The notes beneath the pieces were generated by a model. The model saw only the letters and a program-made list of their open reading frames with translations. It did not search any database and had not been told where the DNA came from. A stretch of 11,812 nucleotides of DNA from positions 1 to 11,812 of the forward strand of contig CAZVXI010000096.1 of NCBI GenBank assembly GCA_964631295.1, read 5' to 3'. This stretch comes from CAZVXI01 sp964631295 (GTDB lineage: Bacteria; Planctomycetota; Phycisphaerae; Phycisphaerales; SM1A02). Both the position numbers and the translations under genes were made by a program. This document shows positions 1-4,695 of this stretch, piece by piece; positions within the stretch are counted from its first letter, which is position 1, and every line of letters starts with the position of its first letter.

Positions 1-179
1 GCATGTTTCCACGCGACGCGGAGAGAAGAGAGAGAGTTCAGCAGGCGTCGCCGCCCGTGAAATCCACGCCGCATGTTTCCACGCGACGCGGAGAGAAGAG
101 AGAGAGTTCAGCAGGCGTCGCCGCCTGTGAAATCCACGCCGCATGTTTCCACGCGACGCGGAGAGAAGAGAGAGAGTTC
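1..179. repeat. 70-bp direct tandem repeat array, about 2.6 copies, cut by window edge
   Basis: Units begin at 1, 71 and 141. Copies 1 and 2 are identical except for C/T at 56 versus 126. Copy 3 matches for 39 bases and diverges at 180. Each unit has a purine-rich tract (GGAGAGAAGAGAGAGAG) and a GC-rich half. The unit begins cleanly at base 1, so the array probably continues to the left. Since 70 is not a multiple of three, each copy puts the same short peptide in a new frame, which creates spurious ORFs on both strands. The units abut without spacers, so this is not CRISPR. It lies just beyond the 3' end of the minus-strand gene ending at 244. Confidence 0.95.
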
Positions 180-205
180 TTTGGGTGCTCTCCAGTCACC
201 CCAAA
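180..205. other. Imperfect hairpin at the repeat boundary, downstream of the 244-786 gene
   Basis: TTTGGGTG at 180-187 pairs with CACCCCAAA at 197-205 with one bulged base and a 9-nt loop. On the minus strand it follows the stop codon of the receiver-like gene by about 40 nt, and the transcript would then run into a pyrimidine-rich tract (CTCTCTCTCTTCTC) of the first repeat. There is no real U-tract, so a terminator role is only possible. The hairpin begins exactly where the third repeat copy stops matching. Confidence 0.35.
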
Positions 206-243
206 CGCCGCCTGCTGGCTCTCGCCATCGGACGACGACTCCT

Positions 244-786
244 TCATTCCCGGATCCAACGCCGGGTCCAATTCTCCACCGGTTCAGGTGCTTGTGGCCG
301 CGATGGCTCTCTCTCCACAATGTCCATGACACGCCAGACATCGCGACCAAAGCGACCAGCACATGCAGTCGGCAACTGACTATCAGCAGTCCACGCCTCC
401 AGTTGAGATGCAGTCATGAACGTCTCAATGATGCGCTCAGGATTCATTTTCTCGTGCAGATACCAGTCGAGCCCGTACGGCGCGACGTCGCGCAACTGTC
501 TTGATGAGTCCAGCAGACCAACGCATCGCACGTTTCCGGGAAGTGTCTGCGCTGATGCTGCAAACTTGGCGAGATCTGCTGCCCACGCTTCACTTGGTGT
601 GCCGCCGAATCCCGCAATCAGCGTCGTTGACTGCGGAGATTGTTCAATCACCATTCGCCGGATGCTTGCAAGCAACTCAACAGGCGTTGAACACACCACG
701 CCCCGCTGAGCGCACTGTCTCTGCACACGCCGGAGTGCTTCCGATGTGCCCGTCAGGATGACAAGATGATCCTCGCGGAGGGACAT
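244..786 (-). CDS. Receiver-like (CheY-fold, degenerate) protein, 180 aa
   Basis: I do not recognise a named family. The pattern of beta-strand-like stretches (LVILTGTS 8-15, STTLIAGFGG 53-62, VRCVGLLD 86-93, LDWYLHEK 106-113) alternating with amphipathic helices is what a response-regulator receiver looks like. However, the usual acidic pair after strand 1 is TGTS, no aspartate sits in the strand-3 phosphorylation position (IAGFGG), and only a lysine near the strand-5 end (K113) fits. I therefore infer a pseudo-receiver. The C-terminus (151-180) is proline- and charge-rich. A longer TTG start at 816 would lie upstream of the transcription start predicted for the sigma-54 promoter at 801-815, so the ATG at 786 is preferred. 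No Shine-Dalgarno sequence precedes either start. It lies on the same strand, 298 bp downstream of a sigma-54 activator gene that has no receiver of its own. Confidence 0.6.
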   Translation of the reverse strand: MSLREDHLVILTGTSEALRRVQRQCAQRGVVCSTPVELLASIRRMVIEQSPQSTTLIAGFGGTPSEAWAADLAKFAASAQTLPGNVRCVGLLDSSRQLRDVAPYGLDWYLHEKMNPERIIETFMTASQLEAWTADSQLPTACAGRFGRDVWRVMDIVEREPSRPQAPEPVENWTRRWIRE

Positions 787-800
787 GCCAGTCGAATAAG

Positions 801-815
801 GCAACCCACGTGCCA
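801..815 (-). promoter_or_regulatory. Sigma-54 (RpoN) promoter, full -24/-12 consensus
   Basis: Reading the minus strand, TGGCACG (815-809), four bases TGGG, then TTGC (804-801) match the core consensus TGGCACG-N4-TTGC at all 11 positions. The invariant GG and GC dinucleotides have the required 10-base separation. Under equal base frequencies about 0.006 such matches are expected in the window on both strands. The predicted transcription start is near 789, about three bases before the ATG at 786. A gene for a sigma-54 activator lies immediately upstream, which strengthens the call. Confidence 0.8.
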
Positions 816-841
816 ATCACAAGCGGCAGTCGAATGTGATT
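815..841. promoter_or_regulatory. 7-bp inverted repeat touching the -24 element
   Basis: AATCACA (815-821) and TGTGATT (835-841) form a perfect inverted repeat with a 13-base spacer. One arm overlaps the first T of the -24 box of the sigma-54 promoter by one base. The half-site order is opposite to that of a CRP site (TGTGA-N6-TCACA), so it is not a CRP box. It could bind a repressor or bending protein, or be chance. Confidence 0.4.
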
Positions 842-872
842 CTCCCGCTTCAATAGCGGGTCAGGCGGGAGA
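841..872. other. Pair of mutually exclusive hairpins
   Basis: TCTCCCGC (841-848) pairs perfectly with GCGGGAGA (865-872). Within it, CCCGCT (844-849) pairs perfectly with AGCGGG (855-860). The two stems share bases 844-848 and cannot coexist. The element sits between the putative activator sites and the sigma-54 promoter, where DNA is expected to loop. As RNA it would matter only for a transcript that starts further upstream. Confidence 0.45.
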
Positions 873-907
873 AAACCTGTCGCGCTCGCTTCGACATACT
901 GGCGCTC

Positions 908-1000
908 GTCGCATTTTCGCGGCGCGTTATCTGCTCCCCGCTCATCGGGTTGATTCGTTAAGGGAACATCGGATGCGACGGTGTGTCGCACGATTGCGAC
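908..1000. promoter_or_regulatory. Candidate upstream activator sites: four TGCGAC/GTCGCA half-sites
   Basis: Half-sites lie at 908-913 (GTCGCA), 974-979 (TGCGAC), 985-990 (GTCGCA) and 995-1000 (TGCGAC). The pair 974-990 is a perfect TGCGAC-N5-GTCGCA palindrome, the layout of an NtrC-type enhancer site (established for that family: TGCACC-N5-GGTGCA). The TGCGACG direct repeats at 974 and 995 are 21 bp apart, two helical turns. Relative to a start near 789 the cluster spans about -119 to -211, a usual distance for bEBP enhancers. The single hexamer is also found in coding DNA of this window (for example at 3139, 4634, 4938, 5001, 5937), so only the clustering and symmetry are informative. That the neighbouring bEBP binds here is inference. 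Confidence 0.5.
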
Positions 1001-1015
1001 GAGTGTGGAACAGGC

Positions 1016-1028
1016 CGCGATGATCGCG
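1016..1028. other. 13-bp palindrome downstream of the bEBP gene
   Basis: CGCGAT-G-ATCGCG is a perfect 13-bp palindrome lying 57 bp beyond the stop codon of the sigma-54 activator gene and close to the half-site cluster. No T-tract follows on either strand, so it is not an intrinsic terminator. Function is unknown. Confidence 0.4.
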
Positions 1029-1084
1029 CCAGATCGGCTGTGACTTTTTTGATTTTCTTCTGTGTTTGAGCGCGTGGGTGCGAT

Positions 1085-2032
1085 TTACTCGCCGAGCCAG
1101 CGATAGAGCGTGCTGCGATGCACGCCCAGTTGCTCCGCGGCCCTGGTCATCGATCCGCCCGCTTCCGCCAGAGCTCGACGGGCTGTGTCCTGCCGCGCCT
1201 GATCGATCTCACCGAGCGGGTCGACTGGTCTGCTGGTTCCAATACCGCCGAACTTGACCAGCATTTCCGAGTCGATTGTCTGGCCGGCGCAGAAAACATG
1301 CAGCCGTTCGATCACCGATCGCAACTGCCGAACATTGCCGGGCCACGCGAATCGCATCATCGCCTCGCGGGCGGAGTCACCAAACACGAGCGGCTCATGT
1401 CCGTACGCCCGGGCACACTCTGTGTTGAAGCGATCTGTAAGCGGCTCGATTTCTCCCAGCCGATCGCGCAATGGCAGCACGGTGATGCGAATCACATCGA
1501 GCCGATAGAGCAGATCTTCACGGAACTTTCGCTCGCTGACGCGCTCCTGGAGATCAACGTTGGTTGCTGCAATCACACGAACATCAACATGACTCGGACG
1601 TGACTCACCAACCGGCTGCACTTCACCTTCCTGAAGAAGCCGCAGCAGTCGGAGTTGGGCAGTCATCGGCAATTCGCCGACTTCATCGAGCAGCAGCGTA
1701 CCGGTGTCGGCCGCGCGCACGAGTCCGAGATGCTCTGTCGCTGCGCCGCTGAACGCACCCTTGGCGTGGCCGAACAGCTGGCTGTCGATGATGCCATCGG
1801 GAATCGCACCGCAGTTGACGGGAATGAATGGCGTGTCGCGTCGCTGGCTGTGGCTATGCAGCCATTTGGCAAGGTGGCCCTTGCCAACACCGGTCTCACC
1901 GGCAATGAGGATCGTGCACTGCGACTGTGCAGCACGTGCGACCATCTCCGGGCTGAGATCGCATGATGAGGCAGCACCTGCAACTGATCTGGGATGAGCA
2001 CCGATTTGATTCGGCGATGCCTGACGAGCCAT
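1085..2032 (-). CDS. Sigma-54-dependent transcriptional activator (bEBP, AAA+ plus Fis-type HTH), no sensory domain
   Basis: This 315-aa protein activates RNA polymerase holding sigma-54 by ATP hydrolysis. The AAA+ domain fills residues about 20-245: Walker A GETGVGKG (45-52), the sigma-54-contacting L1 loop as GAFSGA (92-97, Ser where the consensus has Thr), Walker B LLLDE (113-117), sensor I ATN (N158), arginine-finger region FREDLLYRLD (170-179), and sensor II WPGNVRQL (230-237). The last 25 residues (GSMTRAAEQLGVHRSTLYRWL) are a Fis-type helix-turn-helix. Only about 20 residues precede the AAA+ core, so there is no receiver, PAS or GAF domain; control must come from expression or a partner in trans, as in PspF. 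The start at 2032 is chosen for the upstream AGGGACA; an in-frame ATG at 2107 would add 25 unremarkable residues. The next gene downstream carries a consensus sigma-54 promoter. Confidence 0.95.
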   Translation of the reverse strand: MARQASPNQIGAHPRSVAGAASSCDLSPEMVARAAQSQCTILIAGETGVGKGHLAKWLHSHSQRRDTPFIPVNCGAIPDGIIDSQLFGHAKGAFSGAATEHLGLVRAADTGTLLLDEVGELPMTAQLRLLRLLQEGEVQPVGESRPSHVDVRVIAATNVDLQERVSERKFREDLLYRLDVIRITVLPLRDRLGEIEPLTDRFNTECARAYGHEPLVFGDSAREAMMRFAWPGNVRQLRSVIERLHVFCAGQTIDSEMLVKFGGIGTSRPVDPLGEIDQARQDTARRALAEAGGSMTRAAEQLGVHRSTLYRWLGE

Positions 2033-2209
2033 TGTCCCTGCCTTCCAACTCGGCGCACCAGCACCGAAGGAATGATCCACTGCCCTTCCATACGGCAGGG
2101 CAGTCATCTTTCATATGCTCGACGGGAAGCCTGTCGCGGGACGCCGTGTTCGCTTCGCGTCCGGCTGGAACAGTTCTCTCTCTTCTCGTCTTCGCGGGTC
2201 CGAGACCTT

Positions 2210-2243
2210 GGTATATCCCAACGCGCAATGCGTTGCGAGTCAA
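2210..2243 (-). promoter_or_regulatory. Possible promoter of the bEBP gene with an embedded palindrome
   Basis: On the minus strand TTGACT (2243-2238) resembles a sigma-70 -35 box and TATACC (2215-2210) or GATATA (2217-2212) a -10 box. The spacing is 20-22 bp, longer than ideal. Between them a perfect 6-bp inverted repeat with a 5-nt loop (CAACGC 2219-2224, GCGTTG 2230-2235) looks like an operator. No sigma-54 promoter is visible upstream of the activator gene. Confidence 0.35.
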
Positions 2244-2319
2244 CCCCTTATTTGGTTGTTTCCAGTTCGATCGGCGTTTGATGCGTGTGAACGGGCTGCC
2301 GGAACACCGCAGGCACAGG

Positions 2320-3159
2320 TTATCCAGAGTCTCCAGACACACGCGATTCCATTTCGCCTGATCGTTGCTCCGGGTACTGCACGAGCCGAACCCCGCGAGC
2401 GTGCCTCGTCGTTTCGTCAATATCGAGGATCGCACCGGAGATGCGTGTGTCACCAGTCGCCACGGGGAATGGATTGTGCATTCCCGTGGTGAGGTGGCTC
2501 ACAACGGCGTGGGCATCACGCCCGATGACCGACTCATACGGCCCACACATGCCCAGATCCGTCACCAGTGCCGTCCCCCGCGGGAGGATTCGGGCGTCGG
2601 CGGTGGGCACGTGGGTATGAGTGCCAACGACTGCCGCCACACGACCGTCGAGGTGGAACGCGAGCGCTGTTTTCTCGCTCGTCGCCTCCATGTGAGCCTC
2701 CACGATGACAATCGCGTTCGGGTCCGGCAGGGATTGCAGGGCGCGATCCACCGTCTCGAACGGGTCGCCAACTGGCTGGGTGATGAACAATCGGCCCAAT
2801 ACGGTCAGAATGAAGACGTTCGAGCCCGTTGGCGACGTCAGCCGCAGCAGGTGCTTGCCGGGAGCTTTCGCGGGCAGATTGGCGGGCCGGATGATTGGCT
2901 CATTCGCTCGCTCCAGAACCGGGGTAATCTGTGGTTCCCGGTGCCAGTGATCGCCCAGCGTGACACCATCCACGCCGTAGGCTCGCAGTTTGGCGTACAT
3001 CTCCGGCGTCAGGCCGGAGCCGTTTCGGGCGTTCTCGGCGTTGATCACGATCAGATCAGGCTGCCACTGGGTTTTGAGAGTGGGGAGGTTCTCGTGGACG
3101 GCTTTGCGGCCAGGCGAACCGACAACATCCCCGAGAAATGCGACACGAAGCGTTGGCAT
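2320..3159 (-). CDS. ymdB: YmdB-family (TIGR00282) metallophosphoesterase
   Basis: A 279-aa cytosolic enzyme of the YmdB family, whose characterised members are metal-dependent 2',3'-cyclic nucleotide phosphodiesterases that affect RNA turnover and cell-fate decisions. Family signatures appear in order: FLGDVVGSPGR (8-18), INAENA (39-44), VTLGDHWHR (66-74), an EAHMEATSEK segment, GTHTHVPTADARILP, and TDLGMCGPYESVIG. Metal ligands expected from the family (D11, E42, N43, H71 and the two histidines of GTHTH) are present. The position usually Asn in the GNH motif is Asp (D70). Length is slightly above the roughly 265-aa family norm because of a short C-terminal tail. ATG 3159 or 3168 could be the start; neither has a clear Shine-Dalgarno sequence, and residues upstream of them look non-homologous. 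It shares an upstream region with the divergent DUF3553-like gene. The assignment is firm, the physiological role is not. Confidence 0.9.
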   Translation of the reverse strand: MPTLRVAFLGDVVGSPGRKAVHENLPTLKTQWQPDLIVINAENARNGSGLTPEMYAKLRAYGVDGVTLGDHWHREPQITPVLERANEPIIRPANLPAKAPGKHLLRLTSPTGSNVFILTVLGRLFITQPVGDPFETVDRALQSLPDPNAIVIVEAHMEATSEKTALAFHLDGRVAAVVGTHTHVPTADARILPRGTALVTDLGMCGPYESVIGRDAHAVVSHLTTGMHNPFPVATGDTRISGAILDIDETTRHARGVRLVQYPEQRSGEMESRVSGDSG

Positions 3160-3219
3160 AGGTGCCATCGTGGGCAATCTGATGCGGTTCGGCAAGCTGG
3201 AATGCTGCTGTGGAGCAAA

Positions 3220-3255
3220 TGTCAAGAGACGTCGCTCAGCCAGCCGTGCTATACT
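3220..3255. promoter_or_regulatory. Divergent promoter elements between ymdB and the DUF3553-like gene
   Basis: For the minus strand, a perfect -35 box TTGACA lies at 3225-3220, but the -10 positions 17-18 bp on (TTCCAG/TCCAGC) are poor. For the plus strand, TATACT at 3250-3255 is a good -10 box without a recognisable -35. Promoter signals of Planctomycetota are not well enough known to be confident in either. Confidence 0.35.
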
Positions 3256-3441
3256 TCCGTGAAGTCAGTGCGTGTTCGAGAAGCCAATCGCTGGCATCCG
3301 TTCGCGTTTGATTGAAACCAACAGAATGGCAGGCATCTGCGGCGTACTGCGCTGCTGGGCGATGTGTCCTTGGTGTACGGCACTGCTGTCTCCAGAGCCG
3401 CGGTGAACAACGCGGCAGAGTCGGGCGAAATGGAAGAAATG

Positions 3442-4062
3442 ATGACTCGCTTTGCGTTCGGCGATCAGGTCAGGCATCCTCGGCGCCCGGAGTGGGGGAC
3501 CGGTCGCGTGACGGCCGTTGAGGCCCACCGTGTCAACGGAAGAGATGCACAGCGCGTGTCGGTTCGGTTCAGCAATGAGGGCCTCAAGACAATCGTCACC
3601 GCGACAGTGCAACTGGAACTCGTCACCGATGAAGACAGCAATGCCAACACCGAAAACGATCAGACGGCAATGAACGAGATCGACAACATGGCCAACTCCG
3701 GCTGGCTGGCTGGCGTGGCGGAACAGAAAATCAGTGAGCGTATGATCGAGTTGCCCTCGGATGTCCGCGACGCGTTTGATCGGGCGGAAGTCAGGCTGGC
3801 GCGAACGATTGATCTGTTTCGATTTGACCGTTCCGGACGTGGGCTGATGTCATGGGCGATCGCCCAATCAGGGCTGAACGATCCGCTCGTTCGCTTCTCT
3901 CGGCAGGAACTCGAGCAGTTTTTCGACCGCTGGGAGTCTGCTCGCGATGAGCATCTGCGGGCGCTTGTCCGGGAAGCGGGTCAGGCCGCGTTGCAATCGG
4001 CACTGGCAAAGCACAGCAGGTCGCTGCAAATGGCGGTGACTCAAGTCACCAGCGGCCGTTGA
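3442..4062 (+). CDS. DUF3553-like N-terminal domain protein, 206 aa
   Basis: Residues 4-61 (FAFGDQVRHPRRPEWGTGRV, then a beta-rich stretch RVSVRFSNEGLKTI) match the DUF3553 pattern, a small SH3/Tudor-like fold that in other proteins resembles nucleic-acid or polymerase-binding modules (CarD- and UvrD-tail-like). Residues about 92-206 are a helical domain (LPSDVRDAFDRAEVRLARTIDLFRFDRSGRGLMSWAIAQSG, then amphipathic helices) that I do not recognise. No signal peptide or membrane segment is present, so it is likely cytosolic. GGAAG at 3432-3436 precedes tandem ATGs at 3439 and 3442; 3442 gives the better spacing, and a longer reading from 3364 has no such support. It is divergent from ymdB and lies 199 bp before the next gene. 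A role with DNA or RNA polymerase is a guess from the domain. Confidence 0.8.
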   Translation: MTRFAFGDQVRHPRRPEWGTGRVTAVEAHRVNGRDAQRVSVRFSNEGLKTIVTATVQLELVTDEDSNANTENDQTAMNEIDNMANSGWLAGVAEQKISERMIELPSDVRDAFDRAEVRLARTIDLFRFDRSGRGLMSWAIAQSGLNDPLVRFSRQELEQFFDRWESARDEHLRALVREAGQAALQSALAKHSRSLQMAVTQVTSGR

Positions 4063-4261
4063 TCTGGTGCAACATCCGTTGCGGCTGTCACGAACAGACT
4101 TGCAGAGTCCTGCAGCCAGTTCCGGTAAGAGCTTCTCAGTTTGCCAGTGAGATGCGTTTGCCTGTTCTGGCCCGCGTTTGGCACGCAGCTTCGGCGCGGT
4201 GGTTGTTCCTTCGTAAGCCTGAACCAGAGCCCGGCTTCGAGCTGGAGGAGGAACCAAAGAC

Positions 4262-4588
4262 ATGGATGAGCAAAGTTTCCAGGATCGACTCGCTGAGTTG
4301 ATGGAGAAGATCAAACGACTGCCCGACAAAGCAGGGCGGGAGGGCAATACACCGGCGGCCGATCCAGAGGGGCAACGGGATCGCATTCAGGCGGCGATAG
4401 GCGAACTTCAGGATTCGCTCGACTACCTTCGCTTGAGCGTGAAGTACCTCGTGTTCGATCTCGAGGCAACACGGCGTGAAAATGCGTATCTCAGACGGCT
4501 CGTTGAGCAGATCAACACCGACCAGTCCTCGGAGCAGCAGCGCGATTCCGACAACTTTCTGGATGATGATCAGTCATCAGCCGATTGA
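4262..4588 (+). CDS. Small acidic coiled-coil protein, 108 aa
   Basis: I do not recognise a named family. The start has an excellent Shine-Dalgarno sequence (GGAGGAGGAA at 4244-4253). Residues 1-22 form an amphipathic helix (FQDRLAELMEKIKRL), 23-38 are a polar linker, and 39-86 form a long helix (RDRIQAAIGELQDSLDYLRLSVKYLVFDLEATRRENAYLRRLVEQI) with heptad-like hydrophobics, so an oligomeric coiled coil is likely. The tail 87-108 is strongly acidic (SDNFLDDDQSSAD). There are no cysteines, signal peptide or membrane segment. It is followed 57 bp later by a strong terminator, and may be transcribed with the DUF3553-like gene upstream or alone. Codon use and RBS make a real gene likely. Confidence 0.8.
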   Translation: MDEQSFQDRLAELMEKIKRLPDKAGREGNTPAADPEGQRDRIQAAIGELQDSLDYLRLSVKYLVFDLEATRRENAYLRRLVEQINTDQSSEQQRDSDNFLDDDQSSAD

Positions 4589-4597
4589 CATACGGCA

Positions 4598-4617
4598 GGG
4601 GAACACCTAAAGTCCCC
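4598..4617 (+). other. Small GC hairpin ahead of the terminator
   Basis: GGGGA (4598-4602) pairs with TCCCC (4613-4617) around a 10-nt loop, ten bases after the stop of the coiled-coil gene. No T-tract follows. It may act with the large hairpin at 4645-4695 or protect the mRNA 3' end. Confidence 0.4.
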
Positions 4618-4644
4618 GTGTTGCCCAACTTATTGCGACGAGAC

Positions 4645-4695
4645 CGGCCGTCGGATCAGACTCCGTTCAGGGAGCGATCCGCCGGCCGTTTTTTT
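4645..4695 (+). terminator. Strong intrinsic terminator inside the 3' end of a convergent gene
   Basis: CGGCCG (4645-4650) pairs with CGGCCG (4683-4688), and after one mismatch CGGATC (4652-4657) pairs with GATCCG (4676-4681). The apical part can pair CTCC with GGAG. Seven T follow at 4689-4695, so it terminates plus-strand transcription from the coiled-coil gene. The convergent minus-strand gene stops at 4667 within the loop, so its last residues are encoded by one hairpin arm and the T-tract. No T-tract follows on the minus strand, so it is one-directional. Confidence 0.85.

Noticed and set aside
1..179. CRISPR array
   Set aside because: Repeat units abut directly with no unique spacers, and there are no cas genes.
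3..504. Plus-strand ORFs of 78-143 aa sharing the peptide MFPRDAERRERV
   Set aside because: They are the 70-bp repeat translated in successive frames, running into the antisense of the minus-strand gene; they have no RBS or independent protein character.
815..841. CRP-type site
   Set aside because: Half-sites are in the order TCACA...TGTGA with a 13-base spacer, the reverse of the CRP consensus.
2365..3315. 316-aa plus-strand open frame opposite the YmdB-like gene
   Set aside because: Antisense of a clearly recognisable gene; composition is biased, with no domain and no RBS.
4179..4195. Sigma-54-like TGGCACG before the coiled-coil gene
   Set aside because: The -24 half is perfect, but the bases four further on are TTCG rather than TTGC, so the essential GC is misplaced.
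4152..4301. 49-aa plus-strand ORF (MRLPVLARVWHAASARW...) overlapping the coiled-coil gene start
   Set aside because: No real RBS, and it overlaps a well-supported start in another frame; I cannot separate it from chance.
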